Below, piece by piece: positions 45,400-56,744 of a stretch of 64,000 nt of DNA (position 1 is the first letter of the stretch; each line of letters starts with the position of its first letter). The DNA is from Molossus alvarezi. Its lineage: Eukaryota; Chordata; Mammalia; Chiroptera; Molossidae. Location of the stretch: NCBI GenBank assembly GCA_037176705.1, contig CM073886.1, forward strand, positions 23,607,501-23,671,500. The letters are read 5' to 3'. The notes under the pieces are model-generated. The model saw only the letters and a list, made by a program, of their open reading frames with translations. It made no database searches and had not been told where the DNA came from. The position numbers and the translations under genes are program-made.

Positions 45400-46600
45400 G
45401 TGCAGTAAATGTCCCGCGTGCAGACACTTAACGCCTGCTCTGTGTAGGTCACTGTGCTGGACAGGGGCAACAATGGTAAAATAAGACGAAATTCTTGCCC
45501 TTGGGGCTCTGAAAACAGGCAGCATATGTTTATTGTCCAACACGTGTTGCTTCTGATGAGAGGTGGTCGCTGCCTGGGCGCGCACAGGTGGATCTGCTCA
45601 TTGCGCTGGGAAGGAAGCGGGAGGAACCCTTGGGGAGGAACCCTCAGCATCTCGAAGGATGATTAGGGCTTTGGCAGGTGGAACAAGGTGGGGTGGCAGG
45701 AAGGAAGGCTTGAGAAGGGTGGGAAGGAAGGGTGAGTTTGAGGGACCGGGCTCTGCAACCCAGGTGTCAGAGTGCCTGGACAGGAGCGTGACTGGACAGA
45801 GGCCAGGTCGCAGAGAGGCCTGGAGGTGTGCTTTGTGGTTTGGTCACTGCTCTGTAGGCAGTGCAGGGTCACAGAGGGAGGCAGAGTTGAATTAACATGA
45901 TTAGAGAAGCATCTTCAAAGCCGTATTAGGGGTGGGCAGGAAGGGCTGGCGGTAGCAGGAGACAGGGAGACTGTTTAGAAGCTTCTTGTCCAAGAGTGGG
46001 TCTTAGTCTGGGGTGGGGTCCCAGGGGAAGGGATACTTGTCAAAGCTGAATTTATATTCAATTAGGGCTGGGGTCTGTTCTCTGCCTTGGAACTCAATGT
46101 GGGAGAGAATGGATGGTAGGCTGATGCAGACTCTGTTTCTGGCTTAATAGATGGTGGTACCTTTTCCTGGTGCAAGGAGTGAGCAGTGTGTCGGGGAGCA
46201 GATGTGGTCAGATTTGGACATTCAGGTAGCATGGAGAAGAGAGACAGACTAACAAGAAATTGAAACATAAGATTTTAACTAGCATAAGGACAGAGAAGAT
46301 AGTAAAAGATGGTTGATGTGAATGTTAGTGGGGGCATTTGGTGGGGAGCTGCTGCTTCCTTAGTTAGGAAGGCCTTTTGATGGTGGTGGGGCACAGAGGA
46401 GCAGAGGTTGGAAGGATGAGGAGAAGGGAGGATGGGGCAGACTGTTCCAGTGAGAGGGAAGGGCATATGCAAAGGCCCTGAGGTGAGAAGGAGCATGCGG
46501 TGTGTAAGCATGTCCAGAAGGCTAGTGTGACTAGAGCAGAACTTGTGAAGGGGTTGTGGTCAGGCTAGTGAGGCCGCCAGGAGCCCCATCATGGAAACCA
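45400..46600 (-). repeat. L2-type ancient LINE region, several fragments
   Basis: 'gtgtaggtcactgtgctgga' and 'ataagacgaaattcttgccc' at 45.4-45.5 kb, and 'gcatatgcaaaggccctgag' then 'gctagtgtgactagagcaga' at 46.4-46.5 kb, are segments of the same kind of old LINE. The middle is too diverged to assign. Confidence 0.4.
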
Positions 46601-47570
46601 CTGTAAGGAGTTTGGGAAACACCATTTCCAACTAATGGAGCTCTCTGGTTAATAGGATGCTAGTTACACCAGTTTAAGAAAACCTGTGCAATGGTGAGCT
46701 GGTGAATAATGGGGATTTATAGGATGTAGTCGGGAATTTTTGACTGTGTAGGTTTGAGGATTTTAGTGGTTTAGCTGTTACATTTTCCCTTCCAGCCCAG
46801 TGTTACAACTTTGAGAAGATTTAGTACTGTTTACGAGTGTGTTCCTTTTTGATTGATGATATTTTTTTAAACTTCTCACTTCGAAATGGGCTGGCACTCG
46901 AAGGCGGTACGAGCAGTCTGAGCATTTGGCTTGTTTTTAATCATGGGACTGTCTTATTTTGGGCAGTGAAATTCATGTGGAGTGTGTTTATTCCTGCCTC
47001 TTTGACTAATTTCTCCCATGGTGAATTTGCCTCCATCGGAATGAATTAAAATTCTTCGTGTTCAGTCTTTTGAGGGACAGATAAGGAGCACTTATCAGAA
47101 CTTTGGGAGAGACATTAACTCTTATTAAGTGGAAAATAGATGGTTTCACACAGAATTTCATATGAATAGAGGAGGCCCTTGTCTTTGCTTTTGTGCCATT
47201 ATCACTCAGTCTTGCAAACAGACCTTTTCTGGGTAATCACCTGAAGCACAGAGTCGCTTGAGTGACACCCGGTCTGCAAACACCTTTGTCCTTATCGCAC
47301 TGTGCTTTCTAGTTACTTGGTGGTGCATGCATGGCTTGTCAAGCTGTTCATCGATTTGCCGGCATGAAAAGATAACTTGCCTGTCATTTTTTGTTTCAGG
47401 TCAACTCGTTCATGCCCAAGGAGAGGGAAGAGTGATGTATGTAGTCAAAATTGTCAATCCTTTAGTTTCTAAATGCTTGCTCAGCTAAACAGTTTTTATC
47501 AGCCTACTTTTCTCGGCCTATTTTTATCATTCAAATATTAAAAATGAACTGCGATTCCCTGAGTGCTTCA
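46600..47570. other. Repeat-free block
   Basis: No transposon recognised. The exon-like acceptor at 47390-47399 (tttttgtttcag) is followed by a short open frame without similarity to SNX29, so no exon is called. Confidence 0.2.
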
Positions 47571-48163
47571 GGAGGGGCTGTGCCTCACGGAGGGCTCTGG
47601 ATGGGGAGCCTCCGGAAACTGCATGCGGACTGGCTGAAGCACAGAGGGGATCCATGGGCTCCCGTGACTGGGTGGGTTTGGCATTAGGCCTGACTGGGTC
47701 CAGGGTCCACCTCTGCTACCCTCTCTGTGAGGGCCTCGTTCCTTGACAGTTCCCATTGGCAGGCAGACCTCCCATTTTCTTGGCTTTGTGTCCAACAGGC
47801 AAGACAGAGCATCCGGGCTCTCAGTAGTCAACTCTCAGGCTTGACTCTTATTGTCTCATGTTGGGGCCAGATGTGTGCCCAGCCCTGAGTTGGTTTCTAC
47901 TGTTGGGGAGGGTGATGGCCTGAGCCAGCTCCAAATTACACACCCATCCCTGGAGCTGAGGGAGGTGGGAGGTAGCTCTCAGGGCAGCCCCCTGGGAACA
48001 CAGGTATGGAGGAAATGTTCTTGCCGAGAGCAGAAACAAGAGCTGCTTCCTAAGGTGTGTCTTGTCCATGTGTGTATTCCTCCTTCGGCCTCACTTGCCC
48101 AACACACGCCCCACCTGTGCTGGTAGAGTCAGTGAATGTTCTTGCTATTCAGATGAAGAACTT

Positions 48164-48250
48164 TAAAAAAATTTTTATTTATTGATTGATTTTTAGAAAG
48201 AGAGAGGGAGAGAGATTGGTTGCTCCACTTATTTATGCATTGATTGATTG
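48164..48250 (-). mobile_element. Tail fragment of a Ves-related SINE
   Basis: 'atttattgattgatttttag' followed by 'ttgctccacttatttatgca', the same tail-side body as the SINE at 48824. Probably interrupted by the SINE at 48251. Confidence 0.55.
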
Positions 48251-48508
48251 ATTTTTTTTTAATCTTCAGATAGAGTGGGAGGAGGGAAGGGGGGGCAGAG
48301 AGAGAGAGAGAGAGACAGAGAGACAGAGACAGAGAGACATCGATGTGAAAGAGACATATCAACTGGCTGCCTCCTGCACGACCCTGACCAGGACCGGGGA
48401 TAAACCGCAGTGGAGGTACGTGCCCTTGATCAGAATCAAACCCACGACTGACGACTGTTTGGTCCAAGGGCCAATGCTCTAACTGCTGAGACAAACAGGC
48501 CATGGCCA
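48251..48508 (-). mobile_element. Ves-related SINE
   Basis: 'aatcttcagatagagtggga', long GA/CAGAGA run, 'ggctgcctcctgcacgaccc', 'cagtggaggtacgtgccctt', ending 'gagacaaacaggccatggcc'. Confidence 0.88.
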
Positions 48509-48560
48509 AATAAAGATGCTTAAATTTCCATAATTACATATACTTGACTGAGTTTAAAAA

Positions 48561-48823
48561 TTTTTTTTTTTTTTTTTTATCCTCACCCGAGGACATTTTT
48601 CCTTTTTTTTTTTTTGTACAGATAGAGTGGGAGGGAGAGAGAGGAAGGGAAAGAGAGACAGAAACATCGACGTGAAGGGACACATGGAGTGGCCGCCACC
48701 CGCACGACCAACCAGGGCCGGGGACAAACTGCAACCGAAGTACATGCCCTTAGCGGGAACTGAACCTGGGTCTCTCCGGACCGCAGGCCGACGCTCTAAC
48801 CGCTGAGCCAAACCGGCCAGGGC
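48561..48823 (-). mobile_element. Ves SINE, full length, long poly-T
   Basis: Antisense: T run of about 18, 'atcctcacccgaggacattt', a second T run, GA run, 'gacgtgaagggacacatgga', ending 'gccaaaccggccagggc'. Near-consensus, so young. It sits immediately left of the SINE at 48824. Confidence 0.95.
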
Positions 48824-49017
48824 GAGTTTTAAATTTTTAAAAAAATTCTAATTTAAAAATTTTTATTGACATGAGAGAGAACAAACATTGATTTGTTGTT
48901 CCACTTATTTATGCATTTATTGGTTGATTCTTGTATGTGCCCTGACTGGGGATCAAACCTGCAACCTTGGGACATCGAGGTGATGCTCTAACCAACTGAG
49001 TTACCTGGCCAGGGCTG
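48824..49017 (-). mobile_element. Ves-related SINE, host of the copy at 48561
   Basis: 'ttattgacatgagagagaac', 'gttgttccacttatttatgc', 'tgtgccctgactggggatca', ending 'gagttacctggccaggg'. The outer target site TACTTGACTGAGTTT (48541-48555) / TATTTGACTGAGTTT (about 49018-49032) flanks the pair. Confidence 0.88.
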
Positions 49018-49194
49018 TATTTGACTGAGTTTTAGAAAATAAAACATAATCATTAAATGTGTGACTTTTCAGATTCTATTGCTTAGGACATGATGGTGTA
49101 AAAAGTGGGTTAATTTAAAGAAAGTATTAAGGAAGCTGTTAGCATAGGTTCCACAGGATGTAGTTACACAGCCTGAGGGTGGCTCACAGGTGAG

Positions 49195-49450
49195 CAGTGT
49201 GTGCAGACTTGGGACAGTGATGGTCTAGAATCTGGGTCTGGAGCCAGGCTGCCCAGAGTAAGCCAGCTCTGCTCACAGTGGCTGTGTGACCCTGGGCTTC
49301 TTGCCTCACCCCTGTGGGCCCCTGTCCTTCCTGTGGAGTAGGGCTGCCTTGGGGGTTTGTTGGGAGAAGTGTAGCAGAATTGTATAAAGTGCTCATCATA
49401 GTGCACTAACATGTTTGGTCACTATCAGCTGTCGTTATCGGTAGTAGTAC
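49195..49450 (+). repeat. MIR SINE
   Basis: 'gggtctggagccaggctgcc', 'ggctgtgtgaccctgggctt', 'ggtttgttgggagaagtgta', 'gtataaagtgctcatcatag'. Confidence 0.75.
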
Positions 49451-49519
49451 TAGTAGCGGTAGTATAATACACATGGCGCATGGTTAAAAATGTGGTTTGG
49501 AGGTGCAATGAAGTAGATG

Positions 49520-49810
49520 CTCGGTTCATTAATGAAATAAATGTTTATTAAGCATCTACTGTGTGTTGGGCACTGATTAGAGTACTCGGGATACAGCGGG
49601 AAATGGGCAGAGCTCTCGTTCTTGAAGGGCAGCCCGTCTAGCGGGAGAGACAAATGGGAGCCATGACGGGAGTGCGGAGTGGCGAGCGCCCAAGCGGCTG
49701 GCGTGGGAGCACAGAGGGAGACACCAGACCGCGCAGTGCCAGGGCCGGAGAAGGCTGCTGAGCTGGGCCTTCAAGCTGGAGGAGCCAGCCGGGTGAAGGT
49801 GGTGAGGGAA
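49520..49810 (-). repeat. L2-type ancient LINE fragment
   Basis: 'taaatgtttattaagcatct', 'actgtgtgttgggcactgat', 'gggatacagcgggaaatggg', 'gctgggccttcaagctggag'. Confidence 0.5.
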
Positions 49811-50094
49811 GGGCCAAGGCACAGGACATCCACAGCTGCATCCCATGGGCTGATTGTCATTTGGGTCTTTGCATCATCACATCCTTTCCCCACCCACTTC
49901 CAGGTGACTGCTGTCTGTGAGGGGACCAGACGGCAAACTGTGCTGTAGCCACAGCTCATGGAAACTCAAAATCCTTGGGGCCCTTCCTCTGTCAGAGGCC
50001 CTCTGTTTATTTAAGAACTTCCACCAATAGCTTCAGACATCAGAGTGGGCATGTCTGCCTACGTGAGTATGTGTGTTTAAAACCTGGACATCTT

Positions 50095-50480
50095 ATTATG
50101 TATTTACTTATTTAACTTTTTTAATTGATTTATTGGGGTGGCATTGGTTAATAAAATTATATAGGTTTCAGGTGTACAATTCTGCAATAAATCATCTGCA
50201 TATTGTATTGTGTCCACTACCCCAAGTCAAGTCTCCTTCTGTCACTATTTATACCCCTTTACCCACTTCTATCTCCCCCCACCCTGCATTCTCTCTGGTA
50301 ATCACCGTACTGTTGCTGTGTCTATGAGGGTCTTTTTTTTTTCCCCCTTAATCCCCTCTCCTTTTTCACCCGGCCTTCCAACACCCCTCCCTTCCAACAC
50401 CCCTCCCTCTGACAGCTGTCAGTCTGTTTTCTATGCGTTTGTTTCTATTTTGTTAGTTTATTATTTTTTTAATGACTTTT
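50095..50480 (-). mobile_element. L1 3' UTR fragment
   Basis: 'attgatttattggggtggca', 'ataggtttcaggtgtacaat', 'tctggtaatcaccgtactgt' are the antisense 3' UTR of a laurasiatherian L1. Confidence 0.75.
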
Positions 50481-50774
50481 ATTAAATGATTCCAGAGAGT
50501 TCATGGTCCAACTGAACCCTGTGAATTAATAACTGTAACTAATTACTGGTCTATTTGGGCTATTTATTGATGTATTTGTTTTACAAAACAAAGCTCAAGC
50601 CCTACTTTGAAAATGACAGTGCTTTCGTCTGTCCTTGGGTTGCTCTGTGGGTCTCTCCTGTGGGGTCAGCCGGTGACCAGTGATGGTGGTAAACTAGGGA
50701 CATTCTGTCACAACTCCCCACATGGATCATTAGCTCCATGCCCGTCTCTTTTGCTTCCAAGGGAATGTGTGACT

Positions 50775-51386
50775 TCAAGAGGAACCCTGTAATGAAGTCT
50801 GAACTTTGCTGGCTGAACGAGCAAAACTGCCGTTTGGCCAGCGTTCAGCTGTGAGGTCACCGTTCTCCTTTGGAAAGGAAAGTGCTTGTTGTTTTTTCCT
50901 GTCTCTTGAGAAATTGGATTCCAGTGGCCCGTGACTGCACCAGCTGCTTGGCTGGCCCAGGACCCACCTAATGGTCCTTCGTGAGCTTGGCCGTGGAAGC
51001 AGATGGGTCGGCTGCTGAGAGGTGGCTGTGGTGGGCCACCTGTCTGGCCTTCCAGCTGTCCGGGTGTCAGATGTCATGGAGCCTCTGTGCACCCAGGTAG
51101 AGTTCTTGAAGTCTCCCATTCCTTCCCTGGGCGCACCTGGTTGCCTCTCCTTGTCAGGGTTGGCTTCCTCATCTTCCTCTTCCTCATCATTAGTAGGGTC
51201 CCCATGTCGATAATCTTTGAAGTGGGGCCGTGCTCTGCAGGCTCCAAGTGCAGGTGAGTCCGACTGGGCCGTGCACAGCCCTCGAGGCTGCGCCCTGGCA
51301 TTGACCACACCGGAGTACGCCTGTGTGCCGAGCCCTTCCCGGGATTTCTTCCTGGATACACCCCAGGAGGCCTGTGGGCTTGTCAT
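50775..51386 (-). other. Longest open frame in the window (203 codons), function unknown
   Basis: An ATG-initiated open frame antisense to SNX29. I do not recognise the product. It has an acidic run (NDEEEEDEEANPD) near its middle, is otherwise rich in Ser, Arg and Pro, and shows no signal peptide, membrane segment or known motif. No transposon was recognised over it. Chance is the default explanation in about 64 kb of GC-rich intron; a retrocopy fragment or antisense transcript is possible. Confidence 0.12.
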
Positions 51387-51555
51387 TGGGCCAGGCTGGG
51401 GCGTCTGGGCCTGGGCTGGGGCATCTGGGCCTGGGCTGGGGTCAGACCTCTGCTGCCACCTACCTACCTGGGAGATCTTGGTGAAGTGGCTTCACCTTTG
51501 GGCAGGACACACATGGACCTGCTTTGGGAACAGGAGGGCACAGTGGACATTTAGA

Positions 51556-51752
51556 GGAATTTTTTCATTAAAAAAATTTCTTTTATTGTTGGCAGTATTA
51601 CAGATGGTTCCCATTTCCCCCCTTTCCACCCTCCACCCAGCCCCTGCCCCTGCAGGCCTTCCCCACACTATTGTCTGTGTCCATGGGCTACGCATATATG
51701 CATATATGTTCTTTGGCTAATCTCTTCTCATCCCTTCACACCCCTTCCCCTC
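51556..51752 (-). mobile_element. L1 3' UTR end
   Basis: 'tattacagatggttcccatt', 'attgtctgtgtccatgggct', 'gcatatatgcatatatgttc' are the antisense form of the 3' UTR at 26414. Confidence 0.85.
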
Positions 51753-51766
51753 TGAGTTCATTTTTT

Positions 51767-51991
51767 ATTAAAAACATTTTTTTTCTTTATTGATTTTTTT
51801 TTTTTAAGAGAGAGGGAGGAAGGGAGAGGGAGATAGAAGCATGGATGAGAGAGAACATTGATTGGCCGCCTCCTGCATGCCCCCCACGGGGGATCGGGCC
51901 CACGACCTGGCATGTGCCCTGACCAGGAATTGAACTGGTGACCTGTTGGTGCATGGGTCAACGCTCAACCACTGAGCCACACCAGCCGGGC
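51767..51991 (-). mobile_element. Ves-related SINE, second body type
   Basis: 'gagagaacattgattggccg', 'cctggcatgtgccctgacca', ending 'gagccacaccagccgggc'. 14-bp TSD TGAGTTCATTTTTT / TGAATTCATTTTTT (51753-51766, 51992-52005). Confidence 0.94.
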
Positions 51992-52103
51992 TGAATTCAT
52001 TTTTTCACTATACGAGTACGCACTGTCCAAAGGCACTGGAAGGAATAGTGAAGAGAGGAGATGGGCGCTTTCCCAGTGGAGCTGACAGTCTAGAGCTGGT
52101 TTC

Positions 52104-52318
52104 TCAGCTGGTTTCTCAGCCTCCACCCTGCTGACATTCTGGGCCGTGATTCTCTGTTGTGACTGTGTTGTGCACCGGAGGATGGTTAGCAGCGTCTCTG
52201 GCCCCTATTCACTGGGTGCCAGTAGCCTCGCCTCAGTCACCACACCCAGAACGTCTTCAGATGTTGTCCAGTGTTCCCTGGGGTCGAGATGGCCCCTGAT
52301 TGAGAACCAGTGCTCTGG
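52104..52318 (+). mobile_element. hAT-Charlie MITE
   Basis: 'gctggtttctcagcctccac', 'tgctgacattctgggccgtg', 'atggttagcagcgtctctgg', 'cttcagatgttgtccagtgt' and terminal 'tgattgagaaccagtgct' match a common placental hAT MITE, with degraded terminal repeats. Confidence 0.75.
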
Positions 52319-52693
52319 GTGGTGGGAGCAGCCGGTGCCAGGTCCCTGCGGTGGCACCATGGCGGGCACGTGGGCCAGAGAGAGCAGGCGGGGTGGTGAT
52401 GGCATGTGGGGAAAGGACCGGTGACCATGCCCCTGGAAGAGCAGTGCACCTGCGGAGCATGTGGGAGCACCAGGGTGGCCCGCGGGCAGAGCCTGGCCCA
52501 GTCCGTCCTCCCTGTCTCACTGGGTCCCTGCGCTCAGTGCATCTGTCTTCTCAGCTGTCAGTGGACGTGAGAAAGGGCCTCACCGCACTGCTGTGCGAAT
52601 GAAAGGGCCAGTTCCGTGACGGCATTCAGCGGTGACCGCGCGAACTGAGTGCTTCCTCCACGTCAGCACTGAGGCTGGCAGTGGAGTGATGGG

Positions 52694-52799
52694 TATGTGC
52701 GGTGTCGGGGGGGATGCGCGGTGTCGGGGGGGGGGGGGGATGCGCGGTGTCGGGGGGGTATGTGCGGTGTGTGGGGGGGGAGATGTGCAGTGTTGGGGG
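52694..52799. repeat. G-rich minisatellite, about 20-27-bp units
   Basis: Five units of ATGYGCGGTGTCGGGGGG type, with G runs of 5 to about 15. C-poor on this strand; any open frame across it is an artefact. Confidence 0.93.
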
Positions 52800-54087
52800 A
52801 GCTCGTGATATGTCTAGGGCTTGGGAAAGTCTTAGGAGGATGTGACGTCTGATCGATTGGAACCCTAGGGGACTATGGGAGTCGTGGAGATGGGAAGGGA
52901 TGGGGTGTACCTGTGTGCAGGTGTGTGGACAAGTCTGCACGCCTGGTAGAGCAGCAGGGGACGGCTTCTCAGGCACGCGGGTCAGATGGAGAGCACCTAG
53001 AGGCCATGTTCCAGCGACCACTTATGGCTTGGTGTGAGAGAGTGGGGCGGGCCTTTGCTCTTGGGGAGGATGACTGCCATGTGGGATGAAGGAGTGAAGT
53101 GGCACCGGCGGGAGGCCAGTCAGTAGGGTGGAGGTGATCCAGGGGGTCAGATGGGCTGCCGTGAGGGGCTCTGGTGGGGCGGCGAGGGCAGTCTGAGAGG
53201 AGCTTGGAAGGTGGGCTCCGTGAGATGGAGTGCATGCAAAGAGCAAGCTGTGGAGGCTGGTGGCGGGTTCTGTGGAAGGTGTATGTGTTCATGCGTGTGG
53301 GGTTATTGATGGTGACACCAGCTGAGGACTTGACTGTTTGCAATGCCTCTGAGATATCCAGCAAGAATTATTTCCACGTCGACAGTGGTAGAATATACCT
53401 GTGGCTCTGAAGAAAAATCACAGTTGGTGCTTTTAGGGTCTTGGGAAAGTGACATGTTTTTAATATCTTAACTTACTCTGGCAGCTTGGAGGAGAGCTGG
53501 GAAAACCTTTCAGTAAGTCCAGAGTCCTTGTTGGTGGTCTGTGATTCCTTCTCTAGCTCCTGATGGCCCCTGTAGGAGAGTTCTGACCCTATTCTGGTTG
53601 ACAGAGGCTCTGTGACAAGCCGAGGGGTCCCTACAGAACTGTAGGAAAGCTACCCATGTCATCTTCGTGTGATAGCTGAGAGCACAGATTGAACCTGGCT
53701 CTGGGGTGTGCTGTGGCATTGCTAAGCCTTCTGGAAGGCTGAGATTTATAAAAAGGGATGGAAGAAAAGCACTCACAGTGCTTCTATCTTGGGATCATCC
53801 TGCGTCAGGTAGCTCTAAATGTCTGATTTTGATATGTCTTTCCTACAGCATGTTTTTTTTTAGGTGGTGTTGATAGACTCTCACTTTGAACCTGTGCTGT
53901 TTAAAAACAGATTGCCGAGTGGGGGAGGGTGTCCCCGGCTCTGGCTCTGGCTCTGTTCCGGAGCCTGTGCCCTTGTCTCTCTGTAGAACACCAGTGTAGT
54001 TCAAAGCTATAGCTTCCTCTGTCGTCTTTGGGTTCTCTCTCTAGGAATGGCGACTGTAGGGGAAGGGCCGTGTGTGAGAATTGTTTT

Positions 54088-54250
54088 TGTTTGTTTGTTT
54101 GTTTGTTTGTTTTTTGGTAAATCCCGCATGTGCCCCGACCAGGCCAGGGATTGAACTTGCAACCCAGGTACATGCCCTTGACCGGAAATCGAACTCGAGA
54201 CCCTTGGGTACACGAGCCAATGTTCTACCCACTGAACATACCAGCCAGGG
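54088..54250 (-). mobile_element. Truncated Ves-related SINE with (GTTT)n tail
   Basis: (GTTT)n at about 54088-54113 serves as the tail, then 'gcatgtgccccgaccaggcc', 'caacccaggtacatgccctt', ending 'gaacataccagccaggg'. The GA-rich middle is missing. Confidence 0.85.
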
Positions 54251-54304
54251 TGGTATTCACTTTTGATATCAGCGTCTAATGTCGATTGTGTCCACGACTC
54301 ATGG

Positions 54305-54490
54305 GGTGGTCAGGGCCTTAATTTTAATTCTCAGCTGTGCTCTTTACTGGCTGTATGTCTTCAGGCAAGTCTCTTGACCTCTCTGGGCCTTAGTTTCCAA
54401 TGAACACCAAGACTGCCTACTTCATGGCCCCTTGGTGAAGACCGAATGAGAATCCTGACTTGGTCAACAGTGAAGTCCCTAGCAGACATT
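54305..54490 (+). repeat. MIR SINE
   Basis: 'ctttactggctgtatgtctt', 'aagtctcttgacctctctgg', 'gccttagtttccaatgaaca', 'gaccgaatgagaatcctga'. Confidence 0.7.
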
Positions 54491-54746
54491 CTTGCTGCTG
54501 CTGATTATTGATGTCATTCTGGGGCACACATATTTTTTTCTAAGCCATACCAAACACTTTGAATCTTTATTTTGGAGGTGTTACTTTCTCTGATTTGGTG
54601 GTTTTTTATTTGTTTGTTTTTGTTTTCCTATGTGAATGTGAAGTGTTGATTAGGAATGAATGCAAATTGGTACCTGAAGTGGCCCTCATTTTGTTTGGCT
54701 TAGTTTACCAGCTGAGGAGACGTAGACTCTGTATGTTGTTGTTTTT

Positions 54747-54912
54747 TAAATCCTCACCCGAGGATATGTTTTTATTGATTTTTTAGAGAGAGAAAGAGAG
54801 GGATATGAGAGAGAAACATTGATCAGCTGCCTCCTGCATGTGCCCTGACTGGGGATCAAATTTTTGGTGCACGGGGCAATGCTCCAACAAACTGAGCCAC
54901 CCAGCCAGGGCT
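54747..54912 (-). mobile_element. Ves-related SINE, shortened
   Basis: 'aaatcctcacccgaggatat', 'gagagagaaacattgatcag', 'catgtgccctgactggggat', ending 'gagccacccagccagggc'. A deletion removes part of the head region. Confidence 0.9.
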
Positions 54913-55030
54913 TTTTAAAAATAATTATTTTGTGCTGAATTTACTCTTGGGCCATAAGTTTTTGTTTCTTCAGTTTCTTCTGGGATATCTTTTCTGTGCA
55001 ACCTCCTCTTCTGGTTTAGGAACAGCTCTT

Positions 55031-55300
55031 TCTCAGTAGGACCATCTCAGTGAGGCCGGGAGAGCTCGGTGTGGGTTACTCCGCCCGCGAGCTCTGAGCT
55101 CTGCCCTACGTCTCAGTAGGACCATCTCAGTAGGACCATCTCAGTGAGGCGGGAGAGCTCGGTGTGGGTTACTCCGCCCGCGAGCTCTGAGCTTTGCCCT
55201 ATGTCTCAGTAGGACCATCTCAGTAGGACCATCTCAGCGAGGCTGGGAGAGCTCTGGTGTGGGCTACTCCGCCCACGAGCTCTAAGCTCTGCACTATGTC
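55031..55300. repeat. VNTR: three units of 80-97 bp with a nested 14-bp repeat
   Basis: Units start TCTCAGTAGGACCA at 55031, 55111 and 55204. The second and third units duplicate that 14-mer. Each unit carries GAGAGCTC ... CGAGCTCT, an inverted repeat able to form a hairpin around GTGTGGGTTACTCCGCC. Units 1 and 2 are nearly identical; unit 3 is more diverged. Confidence 0.95.
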
Positions 55301-55534
55301 TGGGAGCTTTGGATGTGCTCAGTGACCAGAGGATCATCTAAACCCTTCAGCTCAGCATCGCTCTCTGCATTTGAAGCACGTGCAGCAGAGGTTCAGTGCC
55401 CTTTTTGGGCCACCGACCCTGTGTCCAGCCCCACTGTTTGGCCTGGGCACACCTACCCACTCCTCCATGTAATGATGTCTGGCAGACATTAAGGACTCAA
55501 AGAATTGTCATCATTATTACAGTGATGCTGTAAT

Positions 55535-55655
55535 GAATAAATTTGATTTTTATAACCCTTTGAGGTATGAAGGACAGATGATCATGCAATTCTCATTTTA
55601 AGAGGGGACACAGAGATTCAAAGACACACAGTAACTATGGGAGGTATCACAGGGC
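55535..55655 (-). repeat. MIR SINE fragment
   Basis: Antisense: 'taaccctttgaggtatgaag', 'caattctcattttaagaggg', 'gattcaaagacacacagtaa'. Confidence 0.6.
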
Positions 55656-55661
55656 ACATGG

Positions 55662-55882
55662 GTCAGCAAACCTTTTCTCTAAAGGACCAGATAGTAAATA
55701 TTTTTGGCTTTGTGGTCCATATGGTCTGTAACAACTACTCCACTCTGCCATTGTGGTGTGAAATCAGCCACAGATGACACATCAACTGATGGTTGTGGCT
55801 GTGTATCAATAAAACTTTATTTACAAGAACAGGTGGTGGCTGAATTTGGCCTGTGGGCCACAGTTGCCAAACCCTGACATAG
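55662..55882 (+). mobile_element. Old DNA-transposon MITE (family unnamed), copy 3
   Basis: 'gggtcagcaaaccttttctc', 'ccagatagtaaatatttttg', 'cactctgccattgtggtgtg', 'tcaataaaactttatttaca', 'gttgccaaaccctgac'. Best preserved of the three copies; terminal inverted repeats are discernible. Confidence 0.7.
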
Positions 55883-56744
55883 CTGGTAAGTGGCCAGGTG
55901 CTGAGTTATGTCTTACATCCGAGTCTTCTGGCTTCAGGTTCTAGCCCTGTCTCACTGTGACACACAGCTTCCTCTACATTTGTATCAGGAGATGCTTGTC
56001 TGCCAACCAGGAGCCAGACACCTGCTTCTGGAGCCGATTAGAGCAGCGAAAGGCCTCATCTCCCAGCTTGTGAGATGCCTGCAGAGATGCCTCCTCAGTG
56101 TCTTATGTTGCCACCCCTCTGCTGCTTGTTGACACGACAGTTCAGCAGAAACGAACCTGATTAGCTTGAAGTCTTTACCTGGATGGCAGGCTCCTGATAG
56201 TGCCCGTCTCGGGCTAAGACAGTGGGTCAGCAGCCTCCCTGGCACCCCATTCCTGCTGCACAGCAGCCACCAACAGCATCTGCTGGGAGGTAGCTGGGCG
56301 TCCGCTCTGTGCTCCTGTGCAGCCGCGTAACCGCGTGGGGCGGGATGGAGGCGTGAAACCCACCGAGAGAGCAAGTGGCCCCAGTTATCCTGGGACCATT
56401 CTGACTGCTGAAAGCAAGGGCAAGAAGAAGGTTCCATCTTGGGAAGATAAGTCACGTGAGATTTTCAGCCTTGACCTCTCTCGAAGGAAAAGTGAGAGAA
56501 TCCAGCTATTGCTGTCAGTGTTAGCTGTGGGAGACGGGTGGGAGAGGGATTTAGCGTTGGATTTCAGCCAACTCTGCAGCAGTGTTAGCTCAGGTCGACC
56601 CGAGCTGGGCCCAGAGAGGACTTAACGATGACAGACAGACCACCTCATGTGGCATTCACCAACATTCAGGGCAGCACTCGAAGCAGCTCATTTAAAACCC
56701 AAAGGAATAGGTTTATTTTCCACAGGATAAGGCTGGTGGCGCTT

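Noticed and set aside
47390..47434. Exon-like segment after tttttgtttcag
   Set aside because: The translation in each frame does not match SNX29 and no good donor follows.
51217..51720. 167-codon open frame
   Set aside because: Crosses a short tandem repeat (ctgggcctgggctgggg) and enters an L1 3' UTR; not a coherent gene.
55031..55300. Possible CpG island or promoter because of CGCCCGCGAGCTC blocks
   Set aside because: The CpGs belong to a short VNTR unit; surrounding sequence is not CpG-rich and no first exon is seen.
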